Shown here: piece after piece, positions 21,401 through 33,783 of the stretch
How the letters are laid out: every line of letters starts with the position of its first letter
How positions within the stretch are numbered: position 1 is the stretch's first letter
Source: Apostichopus leukothele
Lineage: Eukaryota > Echinodermata > Holothuroidea > Aspidochirotida > Stichopodidae
Length of the DNA: 60,912 bases
Direction of reading: 5' to 3'
NCBI GenBank assembly: GCA_010014835.2
Contig: JAAAKB020000023.1
Span: forward strand, 1,706,195 to 1,767,106
Made by a program: the position numbers and the translations under genes
Notes under the pieces: model-generated
What the model was told of the DNA's origin: nothing
The model's input: only the letters and a program-made list of their open reading frames with translations
Databases searched by the model: none

Positions 21401-23193
21401 TGTATATTTGTGGAGACTGTTTACCATGGTTAACCGTTATCATCTGTGTTTTTCAAGATATATCTTGTGCAAGGATAACCGAAGTATTATGGGTTGATAA
21501 GATGGACTCCTTCAAGCAACGATGCTGCTGATGACGTCAAAGTGCGAATTCTTACGGAATGAGCTTAAAATATTTATATTAATATCAGTTTATTTCTTTA
21601 TTTTTGAATTATCAACACAGAGAAGCTCACGAGCCACATGGACATTGTCTGTTAACGTTTTATGGCATCTCTTAAAATGTCCTTGCTCTGACAACACAGT
21701 TAAAATATGTTTAGCTATTTGTCCAATGTAAAGGGAAAATGTTAAGTCATAAAATTCTATCATAGAATTTTGGAAAGTTACACTTCATAGCTGTTGTAAT
21801 GATTTTCTAGTGTTTCTATATAGTGCATCAAAAGTAAGTTATTTCTGACGTCATTGGTCCAATTCCGGCTTTTTTTCCAAAACCTTTTCTTGCTTATCAA
21901 CATATGGAATGAGTAAAAGTGCATCATGACATCTAACTATAAGTCAACAATCATGTGGATGTTATTTGCAAGTCTCCAGAAGACTAAAAATATGTCTTTA
22001 ATTATCCCTATGAGCATAGCTCCGCCGGGAAGCCCCATCACTCTTGGTTTACAGCACTCCTGCGTTGAAAGAATTGTTCTTTATGTGAGACACACTATGC
22101 CATTCCTCCCATACCAACTACATACATGTACAAGTATATACGAGACTGTCGTACACTGCATAAGAATAACGCGAAAGGTATGATGCATTTAGTGGACTAT
22201 GTCATACACAGACATGTTTAAACAATACTTTTAAAAATCGAATTCACCATCCTCTTCCTTCTTATTACAGTAGCTCGTTATTAGAGGTACACCGTATCAT
22301 GCTCCAAAAATTTATGTAATTTCTGTCATTCAATCTTTGGCTGCTCATGGTAAGCATTAAGGGTTACAATATTTATTTTTATTGCCAATATACTCTCTCC
22401 CCAATACACTGAGGGTAGATCGATAGAAATTCTTTGCGATGAATATCTTACGTTACATGTAGAACAATTAAGCTCTTCTCTTGGTATGTGAGAATGCAGA
22501 TGTTCGTCTTCTTAAGATGATCGTTAAAAGGGTTTAACCCTGAAGGAAAAATAAGATATGACTGTCACAATGAAATGATTTATGATTTCTGCAAGACGAA
22601 TATCAAATGAAAGCGAAATTCGATATAACCATCATGTTGAGTTAGACAACTGTTTTGGTCGTATGCCGTGGTACAGAATTCAAATGTTGATGATAAAAAA
22701 ACGTCATAAAAACTGATAACAGTAATTTCATTGGACTACTCTTTCAAAACAACTACTAATTAAGAACATTTGCGTGTCAAAGAGACGTTCATTTCAGTAA
22801 CACGATAAGAAAATTACCATTGGTAGCGCACGTTTATTAACAATAATATTGTGAACATAAATGACATTTTAAGGGACAATAAAAATAACTCTTGGAATTT
22901 CGAATAGCCACCGGGAAGAAAGTTTGGAGTGAAACGTGAATGCTTGTAGGCTACGTACATTGAAAGACAGAGCTAGGCAGTTATGATAAACTGTACTATA
23001 CTATATACACGCATTCTTCCAAACATTCTCGTCCGTTATCAATAAGAAATAGTCATAATTCACAAAATTTATATCTTATTGGATAAGTCCTCAACCTATC
23101 AGCACCATAATCTCACCGACCCCCCCCCCCCCCCCCCCCCCCCCCCCCACCACAAACAACCCTCATTTTCCTTCCGATCCTAAGACATACACT

Positions 23194-23722
23194 NNNNNNN
23201 NNNNNNNNNNNNNNNNNNNNNNNNNNNNNNNNNNNNNNNNNNNNNNNNNNNNNNNNNNNNNNNNNNNNNNNNNNNNNNNNNNNNNNNNNNNNNNNNNNNN
23301 NNNNNNNNNNNNNNNNNNNNNNNNNNNNNNNNNNNNNNNNNNNNNNNNNNNNNNNNNNNNNNNNNNNNNNNNNNNNNNNNNNNNNNNNNNNNNNNNNNNN
23401 NNNNNNNNNNNNNNNNNNNNNNNNNNNNNNNNNNNNNNNNNNNNNNNNNNNNNNNNNNNNNNNNNNNNNNNNNNNNNNNNNNNNNNNNNNNNNNNNNNNN
23501 NNNNNNNNNNNNNNNNNNNNNNNNNNNNNNNNNNNNNNNNNNNNNNNNNNNNNNNNNNNNNNNNNNNNNNNNNNNNNNNNNNNNNNNNNNNNNNNNNNNN
23601 NNNNNNNNNNNNNNNNNNNNNNNNNNNNNNNNNNNNNNNNNNNNNNNNNNNNNNNNNNNNNNNNNNNNNNNNNNNNNNNNNNNNNNNNNNNNNNNNNNNN
23701 NNNNNNNNNNNNNNNNNNNNNN
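23194..23722. other. Assembly gap of 529 N
   Basis: A gap with an estimated size. A 29-base C run lies 45 bp to its left (23120-23148) and a 12-base G run lies 73 bp to its right (23796-23807). The long open frames that cross it on the minus strand consist of N and are meaningless. Confidence 0.98.
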
Positions 23723-24144
23723 GTAGATAAACATTCACCACAAGAATTCTAACTGTACACTCATGACTATCAACCCAGGAGGAGGGAGGCAGCGAGGGGG
23801 GGGGGGGCGTGTGGGGGAGAGTATGCGATTAAAGGAAATATCCCGGCATATTAATACAAGAACGGAGTCTTTACCAGTCTATAGTAGTGTATTTTAACTT
23901 GTTACAAAGTTAAGCCACGGAGAGGGGGTAAAGCACAGAGGGGCATTTACAGTTACTGGTTGTCTTCTTCGCAGGTGGCTAACGAAGCCCAAATGAAAAC
24001 GTTGACGATTCTAGTGATTTGGTATTTTCATGAAACGTTTACCGTATAGCTATTCATTACTTTGTCACACATATTATATATATCCGAAGAGAGCAAAGTA
24101 GTATCCCTCATATAGTTAGGTAACAGCACTCCGGTGGTTAATAT

Positions 24145-24375
24145 CCTTGTACTTGACTTTGACATATAATAGGGTGAATCTTTTGTAGAAATCTAATGTT
24201 AAGATCATAATCATTGACTATCCTATATAGTCAAAGTCAAATGAACTTTATCTGGAACCCTAATGTTGACTTTGAAATGTAATCAAAGTCAGAGGAACCG
24301 CATCTGATACTCTTGTGGTGAGATCATCATACTCGATTTTGACATATCATCAGATTCAACTGAACCGTCAGTGGT
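24145..24375. repeat. Degenerate hairpin repeat built on TTGACTTTGA / TCAAAGTCA
   Basis: Four related units near 24151, 24212, 24264 and 24332. Two form clean hairpins: 24214-24221 with 24227-24234 (8-bp perfect stem) and 24267-24275 with 24283-24291 (9-bp perfect stem). Three units end in a GAACY-like tail. Confidence 0.6.
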
Positions 24376-26480
24376 ACTTTCATTTTGGTAGTGAGGTGCA
24401 TGTATTGTTTGATACGATTAAATGTATTGCACAGAGTTACAGTTGCTCCGAACATCCGTCATTCTGTTTGTTGATTATATGTAACTTTTCGTTCCTTTAA
24501 AAATCATCTCTTTATCAAATGTTTACGATGCATAAAAACAATTAAGGTATAAGTGCTTTCATAGTCCTATAATGGTATCCTTATACTGGAAATAAAAAGA
24601 CTTATTAAAGCTTTTGAATTTCTTTTTCGATATTGTTAATGTGTTACATATAGTACGTTGCGAACATGACATCAGTGTCAATTTGAATGTAAATGCCGGA
24701 AATATGCGATTTCCATATCAGTTTTCCTACTCGTAAAAGCATTTTTCGGTGCATTTTTTTTATGTCTGAGTGATCAACCCCATGTGATTCCGTATATAAG
24801 GCTTAAATGTTTATTCAATGTGAATATCTATTACATAAAATTTCAACGACCCATTAAGAAGTACTTAAAATTATGCAACGCGTCAACAATCGACAACAAA
24901 ATCCAGAAAATATGCTAGGTATGCAACCAGCTCGATGACGGACGTGTGCCTCACCACTTCTTGAATCTATAATTAGGCTACATGTACCTTAGGCTACGTT
25001 GCACTTCTCTGGTGCTATGTAATGTTACTGCCCTCTTGATGTAATGTCCTTTCCAGGTATTGCAGTTCAACTTCAAAAAGGCGAGGGGAAAGATGTCCAG
25101 CGATTTGCCTGGCGGGCGTTACAAATAGTCAAATGGTGTCAAAGCGTTAAACGTGTCAATTGAACATTCGTGATTTAAAAAGACTGATCGAAGAGCCGAG
25201 GGCAGGATTTATAGTCATCATGAATCTGCAAGGCAAGATTCAAGTTTGCTATCAACGATAAATTGCCATTTGAATAAATCGCGATACTCCTCCCTCTACA
25301 TTTCCTCCCCGCTCGCTCCCCTCTCTTCTAAAATCGCCACATTTACACTCACAAACATTAACAAACGTTTTCTTTTTTAGGATTGAACCATAAACACAAA
25401 CCTATGTTTCTTTTCGATGAACATGTTGGTCTGCTGTTGTCTGCTGTTGTGGAGACTGGGAGGATACGCATCCATTAAAATGAAACTTTCTTTTCCCAAG
25501 CAATAGGATCAATCATACGAGTTTAAAGATTGAACATTCAAATGTGTCACATTACCAGGTCAAAAATGATTTTCACGGAATCAAAGCATCCAATTTATTC
25601 CTGTTCAGTGCTTTAAAAGTTCATAGTGAAGCTTCTGGCAAACATTGCAACCTCAAACACATGCTATAAGACAGCAGAATTATTAAAGGAAGGGCTCCTC
25701 AATTCACAACAAAATGGAATTTACCAAGTACACTACCTCGTGAAAGCATTAGAATACAACATCGTCTCTACTGGGCAGTGTTGAACAATGTTTGTTGCAG
25801 TGTTTAAAGAAAAACAGACAACTGTTGAAACGCTCACAAAAGCCAAGCTTCGGGTTTAGCGCAGATTTGAAAGTAGCTGATCTCGTCTTAGTGTGTATAG
25901 CCGATGTAACATCTACGAACAACACAATTGCCGCTACAAAACTGATCTATTCAGAAATAACGGCATTTTGTGTGCATCTTTGTCAATCTGTTTTGGTTTG
26001 TTGAATCGATATTCACCTTTACAGGAAGTTTCAAGTCTGCAATACTAGGCTAACTTCGAACAACGTAATGGCTGATATTGCGTAATAGTGTCAGAAATTC
26101 GAACAACTAATAAAATACATTTGTTATATTGCCAGGATAATGAAGAAAACCCCAAATATCCAAAACGAGAATTCTAATAACATTAGTTCTTGTCGATTGC
26201 TAGTCTTCGTTTGCCCATTGATCTTTGTGTTGCTTCAGGCGATTACGTAATAGAACTGTTTTTTAAATTACCATTGAAATACTACAAACAATTTGATAGG
26301 CGTTTCTTTTCAGTGCACTGTAAAATATTATTTTTTACCCTTTCTGTAAGGTCGTTGCTTTAAATCTGTTCATATATTCCCATAAATATGATCTGATATA
26401 TCCATTAGGTAAAGTGGAACACTTATTACTTAATTACACTGCTATGAGTCTAAGATTTCTATAACACTTTTAATTTATGA

Positions 26481-26540
26481 TAGGTAACCAGGTGACCGAT
26501 AGGTGACCGACAGGTGACCGATAGGTGACCGATAGGTGTT
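26481..26540. repeat. 11-bp tandem repeat AGGTGACCGAT
   Basis: Four intact or near-intact units, with one worn unit on either side, between AATTTATGAT and GTTTAAGCAG. Each unit contains the palindrome GGTGACC apart from its centre base. Confidence 0.9.
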
Positions 26541-29500
26541 TAAGCAGCTGGTGTTAATCATTTAATGTGACTTTAATATAAATTCTAATACACAGACTGT
26601 TAGATGCAACACAAAAGTAAATGGGAAAACATAATACTTTTACAACCTCTAACGCCATGTTTATAAAGTGTTAGTTTTTCAAGGACGAAATGTATTGAAT
26701 GTTTTCCAAGGATGTTATTAATATGACTTGAAAAGATGTTTTGATTGAGTTGTAAGGGTATAAAACAATGGATTATCCTCAACATTAAGGCCTACACCGA
26801 GGAGACGACGTTATCATAAATTTAGCTACCAAGCAGCATTCCAGAGTTTGGGCATATGTTATAGGTGAATATCTTGAAAACCGGAATACTTATAGAAACA
26901 TCAAAAACACTCCATTGTCTTTCAGGAATTATATAACAAATATCAAGACTAAATGTCCGCCTATAATCATCCTTCAAAAGACGACTTTATTTTTCAATAA
27001 ACGCATATTATTATTTGCGGATGAGTATAGACTAGTGAATATTGGTTTATATTGGTATATTGTTTATGTATATGTAACATATATATGCCCTCTTCTCGGT
27101 AACAATGTCGTACTCAAAGGAGGTATTACAGCAATATTTAAAGGTTGCATTTACACTCATACTGAAAATCCAGTAGTCAACAAGAAAAAAAAAGTTATAT
27201 TTTAATGTGTTATATAGTAGAATATTCATTTGAAATAAAGCGACTGTGTGAATGGTTTAATTCAAAGCGCCAAAGCATACAGACTTTACAGCATGCAGCA
27301 GCATCGTATATGTGTCAGTATATATATATTTCTTTGCCGTCAGTAATCATTGTGTTTGCATCTGTAACGGATGCGAACATATTTTAATATTTCATCACGT
27401 TTGACAACGGTATCGGCTTTAGATGACACTGTGTCAACTTTCAGAGCAGTCAACCAAACAAGTTGGAGCTAACTGACATTTTAATGACAGCTATCCCACC
27501 TTGGCCACTTCATGTTAAGCTTATTCCAAACATCAACTCACACTTTGGCCTCAGAGCAGAATGTCGAGTGATTGCTGGAGTTATCGACTTTGTCTGTAGT
27601 TTGGTGATTAACGTATTATATACAGTGGCAAATCCAAACAGTGCATACACGTTTAGTTTGCATTTATCACTCGAGGTGTTTTTTAGTTTCTAGAGACTCT
27701 AAGAATATTCAGACTGATGTGAAATAAGAAACAGAGAAAACATCGTTAATTTTCTTAAGGCCCCACAGATGCTGCGATAAAAATACTTAGAGCGCAACTA
27801 GTAAAACCTACGAAAGATAACAACGAAGTTGCATTTTTGTTCGCTAAACCTCCCACCACATCGAGTCATGCGAGCCGAGTACATAACGCTCTTTATTTTT
27901 CCCAGTTATCTATTTTCAGCGTTTTGTTATTTCGTTTTTATATAGTTTTTAGACAAAGTTTCCGTCGTAATTGTGCGTATAACGTCTGTTAAAGCACAAG
28001 AGTAATATTAAGACAAATGTCTCCAAATAGGACTTTAAAACTTGTGAAATGTTAAAGGCAATGAACGTTGGAATGTAAATCGTATTTAAAGGACACAATT
28101 TATTAATGACAACATTTGTAAATTGTTAGCATTCATTTCCGCGCAATTTTTCAGTTCATCTCATGAATCATTGTTTCACTTAGCATTCTAAACAACTGTA
28201 GTAAATATCCATATTTATTTAGCTCATGTCATCTATCATTTTTTATTCTTGTTCAATTACAAAGGCATTAAATGTTGATTGAAAGCGATTAATGAACATT
28301 TGTGTAGACATTGTTCATTGAAGCATTGATCTGGCTACTTAAACTATTATTCATTGTATGATCATGAATTACTAATTGCTTAACAATATATGTTCCAAGT
28401 TTAGATGTTGTCATAGTCGAGTGTCATAGGAAAGTACAAAGATAACGAGGGGGAATAGAAAACAAAACACAGGAATTAGTAACCGGCAGTAAAACTGTCA
28501 TTTAATTATTTGTAACCGGTTAATGTTTTCAAACTGTACACATGATACAAAGTGTTCTTACGACGTTTAGTCATTATTACAGAAGAACGTGTTATTCTTC
28601 TCTGCAAATTACACTTCACTACTTCTACTAATTGCGTTAAATAGTTAAACAAGTAAGCCATCTATTTGTACAGCTAACTATATGAAATATGATTTCATAG
28701 AACTACACTCGATTCTTTCCATTCGTATATTTTGAAAAGAAGAACAAAAAAAATGTTTTGAAGACACAAATAAACCCGGTCTCTTTATTGTTTTGTATTA
28801 TGACCTATTTGTTTCTCATCATCGTAATTAAATGCATTTCCAAAAGAAATAAAGATTAAAGAAAAAGTAGTTTGTGCATTTTTATCAAATCGAAAACTTA
28901 ATATGGTTAAAACAATGCAGACGGCTGCTGTATATCGGTTGACGAATATCGGATCAATTACTGATATATATGGGTTTTGTTCCAATTTGGAAATATGGCG
29001 AAATATCATATTTCAACCATGTGCAATACGTAATTTTATACGTGGCATCAATAGCGAACCATGGTCAGAAAAGAAACAGCTCTACAGATTAATCTCAAAT
29101 AAGCTTATTAAAATATTTGATAAATATCACTTGTGTGAGAAAAGAAAGAAAGAAAGTAAGAAGAAAATGTTTGCTACAAATTAATAACAATAGCGAAAGA
29201 AAATACAAAAAAAAAACAAGAAGAAAGTTTATACTAAATATAAATAAATAATACTAAGTATAGAAACGCCAATGGTATTGCAATTTACATAACGAAAATA
29301 CATTTCCTTCACACACAACAGTATCACATGCACAGAATGGAGATATGAACACAGGGACTTATACATGTCATAATGGTATGTCATAAAATCGTAAAACAGA
29401 ATACATTTTCGTGATTTTACGCCAAGCTGTGTTTTGCCAGTTGTTACATGAGAACATTTATCAAACATGTAGACATAGCGATCTCTCTATCACCGAAAGA

Positions 29501-32500
29501 ACGGAGGATCATATGTTCATAGTGCTGCTGACACAAGATGAACCATGCTTTTCTTCTCGTTGGTTCACACCTATCAATCTTTCGACACGTCAGAATCTAG
29601 CAATTAACAACGTAAAATGATCTTGGCGTGCATTATAACTCAACACACATGTATATAGTGGCATATGTGTTAATTTCCAATATATAAAGGTATTTGGAAG
29701 ATCGGTGAAAAAAACATACACATCGAAAATAAAGAAATAACTAAATAATATAGAGGTAGAGAGATAAAATAGACGTTTCATTTCCATTAATGTAAAGAAC
29801 TTTATTCGTGTGGTGAAATGACTGGGGATAAGACTGGGGTTAGACTTAATGCGATCCATGCTACGAGAATCATACAAGGTAAACCAATGTAATGTAACAA
29901 TAGCAAATTAAAATGTTGAAAAATATCACGTAACACACTGCATTCATTACGGTTAATGCCTTCATATTGTAAAACAATGGTTTATTTGAATTGTAATGAA
30001 GTTTTTTACTCGTCAAGACGTGCCTTTTGTCTCCCCCAGTTTCTCAAAGCTATAGAAAGGTAAGATGTATATGATGTCTTTGCGAGAGACCTCGTATACG
30101 TCCCCTCACTTTACCTGGTATATATTGCAATTACGTAGTATATTATACAAAAACATATTAGATACAGGAGGCCGCTAAAGTAACTTACATTGACAACATC
30201 AAAATATATTGTCAAAGTCAAAACATAATATATATGATTGAAAAAAAAACACAACGCACACAAATAGGATATGAGAAATAAATCAAACGAGAAACATCAA
30301 CATTATGAAGAACGTAAATTCTGAACACCTGTCATAAAGTTGAAAAGCTTAGCATTCAAACATAGAGAACTATAACTGTTCAATCGCTCACGAAAAGGGC
30401 CACCTATACAACAAGCAACGGGCAAAGATTCGTGATCTTTCTTATCCTTCTGTTGAACATCGGTGTAAGATTGAAGAACTCTATAAGGCACTCGATGGAA
30501 AGAAACACAAAAGAAACTAACCCGTACATAATAAATCGCCCTCTCGATGTATGCAGTCTACGAGTGGTACTATACTTAATATCGGACAAATCCTGCTTTT
30601 TTTGTTCACATTTTTGTTTAATACAAGAATTTACCTATACCACGCATGAACGCATTTCTATATCTTTGTTCAAGATGTCATACTGCCTGACCTTTCCACA
30701 CGAGTATAATGCTTTCTCTATTTTGTTACTGTTATATACATTAAAAACTGGATGAAGGATCACCTTTTGTTTTTAAACAAAAATCGGTGTTAACTTTATA
30801 GTCAAAGATGAAAGCTTTGATGTGAGCATCCGGATAAGTAATAATAGCGTGTTAATAGCAAAAACAGTGTTGTTTCCGGCACAGATGGATGAATAATTTT
30901 CAACTATTTGCTTACACTTAAGTTAATAAACTATCTGATATATGATTCTTATACTGGCATTTGTATATATTCATCTTCTCTAGGCAGATCTCGTAACATT
31001 TGTCTGGCCTCAATGAACTCATGTAGTAGCATATGATCCAGCTATGAAATGGCAATAACAGAAGACCTTGAACTTCCTGCAAGTCGATATATCTAAATGC
31101 TTGGCTAATGATGAACAGAGATTCTAGCCTGCAGGAATTCAATTTTTCTGGATCATGCTGTGAAATGATGATGGTGACTGTATACCTTATAAATCATGGC
31201 CGTTTGCACGTAATATTTGAACGTCACTGTATGCAGTCGGACAGTTAATATGAGATGGATAGGATGCGCACAATAGACAAACCAAAATATTGATATGATA
31301 TTAATCAGTTTTCTTTATATCGGTTTGTCAAAGATATTGTTACTTTTTGATTGTCCGCCAAATATTAATTGAACTTCATGTTGACTGATATATGTTAAAA
31401 ATGTTCATACTTTTTGATAATATTCCCTTAATTACAATAAAGTAAAGATGGCGAGTAGTCTTTATAAATGAAGATGTTAAACTTAGATCGAAAAGTAAAA
31501 TTTCTAGGAAATTTGAAACGCATCGGATACTAACATTGGATGGCGTTAAAATAAGTTATTCTCTAACCCATGTCCTAGTAGTTTACTATTGTTACATAAA
31601 CTAGCAGCATCCAGTAAACATCTTCGTATTTTCATTCTATAGCATAATACATTATGAATCATGGATTAAGAAAAAATTGTCCAGTATCTCCGACTTATAA
31701 TGCCAATGCTTAAACTTTACTTTTCAAGAGTATATCACCCACCACTTGTAATTCAGTCAATGCCATGATCTTCTTCACGTTATATTAATCTTTAAAACGT
31801 TTGCTAATGCCCCGTAGAGACATCTTCCTGCAGTGAAGGACAAACTCACCACGCTGTATATGATAAAGGTAAATTCACAATAGTCACTGTTGATGTCTTT
31901 TGAAATGCCACAAGGCCCTGATAGTAATATGTACTGAGTTTTAATATGCTTCATTTATCACTGTGTGATACATGATCTCGTGTTAAATGGTCTGCTGCAT
32001 AGATTGATTTGTAAGAACTCGGTATTTGGAGATATTAAAAATATATCGATAATGCATTCCGATTCGTCCATATTCAATATTTACTTACCCAGAACCACGT
32101 AATATATGTGACTATATATAGTGACTATTTATCCCGTTGTATCTCATACATTGTCTCTCAAAACCATAATATTTTACAAACATGATAGAAGCATTCATGT
32201 GACTATACGTTCCTTTTGAAAATAACATGTAACTATATAGTGAACCTTATTGGAAAAATAAAATTAAGAAACAACCTTTGTCGTACATATGTTACATTTC
32301 TGTTACTTTCTTTATTATAGACAAAGATTTTCTTTCTTCAATGTTGATGTTCATGAAGACAGCCCTTTGGAACAAGAATTCGTTTTCAGCCACATTGTTA
32401 GAGCAAAGCAGCAAAGAAATATGTCAAAAATGACATATTAAGTAGAAGAAAGTTAATTACATAACATAGGATCGTATCAGGACTTTTAAGCACTTGATTG

Positions 32501-32708
32501 TGTTCTTGTAACATATATATCTTTACAAGAAAGAAACAGTATTTAACGTATATTACAATTATTTAGATTTATTGCCATAGAGAGGAAGAAGACAAGACCG
32601 AGTAAGGTAAAAATATAACTATAGATGACATTAATAACATGATCTATTAGAGGATACAATGAGGTCTCTATTCTGTGACGTTGTCATCGTCTTGTGGAAA
32701 TGTTACAC

Positions 32709-32714
32709 TTTATT
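32709..32714 (-). promoter_or_regulatory. Candidate polyadenylation signal AATAAA for the sGC alpha gene
   Basis: An exact AATAAA on the minus strand about 0.9 kb past the stop. The weaker ATTAAA at 32878-32883 is closer. No other canonical signal was noticed nearer the stop. Use is unproven. Confidence 0.3.
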
Positions 32715-33602
32715 TTAGCTACCTTTTCCCCCTTATTCAGAATTAGGTAGATTAACAACACATTACGCTCCACCCGAAGGTGTCAAAATATGTTCGGAGA
32801 TATAGAGTGGGCATAGAGCAAGGCAAGAAATTGTTTGGGAGTTACTGTTTTAGTAAAGATTATGGGATTACATTTGTTTTAATGAGAGGACATCTGCTTT
32901 CCCATAGTCCAGGTTGCCTTTAAAACAATGATGTTGTTCTTGCTCTACTTATGTATGCAGGGAAATATCTATGTCGGGTACATATGAAGTTTTCGTCTTG
33001 TCATTATCATCATGTGTCAGTCGCCACAAATCTATATTTAACACACGTAAAATGTGCCAGAACAGTTTGTCATTGATTCATCTAACACCTATCGAGTCAA
33101 ACAGCATTGAGACGACAGGCAGAAGACATGGGTAACGTGGTGTTTAACTATGAGAAGTTGTTAATATATATGACTGCGGGTTGTAACACTTAAAGTTCCT
33201 CATTGGAAGTTACATTTGAATTATCCATCGAAGGAGACCCACACATCAGGTATACCTTTGCTGTCCTTGCATTTCCACTAGGAAAGACCCATCAGCGATG
33301 ACGTAAGATGTGTAGCCTCTTTTTAGTTTAGCAGTTGAATATATATATTGTACCTGACTGGTGTGTTGGCAGGAGGTTAGCTATCTTCATAAGACACACG
33401 TAAGAACAAATAGGTATCAACAGTTATTTCCAGCGTCAAATCAATCAGACCAAATATGTCCATTTCGTATTGAACGATTTATGTCCAGAGCATGTTGTGA
33501 CCAAATGATAATCTACAAACACGGCCGAGAGTATCCCCTAGAAAACCAAGGAAGCAAGGTCACGTGGTCATTTTTTCACGTCAAATCGTCTCCGATATTC
33601 CT

Positions 33603-33783
33603 TTAAGGAGGTGGCTGCTTTAAATCTGTGCCTGAGAATAGCTGCTTGTCCATGTTGTCATTGAAGTTGGGTGTGTACCCGTTAAGGAAGTAGCACGTAC
33701 CAGGTATTTCACTGGGAAAACCTTCCGGGAGTGTATCACGTGATCTCGGTGTAAACTGAAACCTGTTTGACGGCATCAACAGT
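33603..33783 (-). CDS. GUCY1A: sGC alpha terminal coding exon and stop
   Basis: A 181-bp coding part, phase 2 to stop, with acceptor taccccactaaag at 33784-33796. The split Glu codon is completed and [20 protein letters not shown] follows, like human [20 protein letters not shown], then GTCYFLNGY. The tail after that (about 24 residues, ending KQPPP) is unlike human and shorter. TAA is at 33603-33605. Confidence 0.96.

Larger units (their letters stand above)
11887..33602. other. Long interval without a supported gene (apart from a gap)
   Basis: About 21 kb read on both strands. All open frames are short and lack recognisable motifs. There is no Gly-X-Y exon, no transposase or reverse transcriptase motif, and no tRNA. 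Small tandem arrays at 12290, 24150 and 26480 are listed separately, as is the 529-N gap. A (TA)n tract lies near 14898-14912 and a 13-base G run at 14030-14042. The 3' UTR of the cyclase gene probably takes up the last kilobase. Confidence 0.6.

Noticed and set aside
23163-23741. Two long minus-strand frames of 184 and 192 codons
   Set aside because: Almost wholly unknown bases of the assembly gap.
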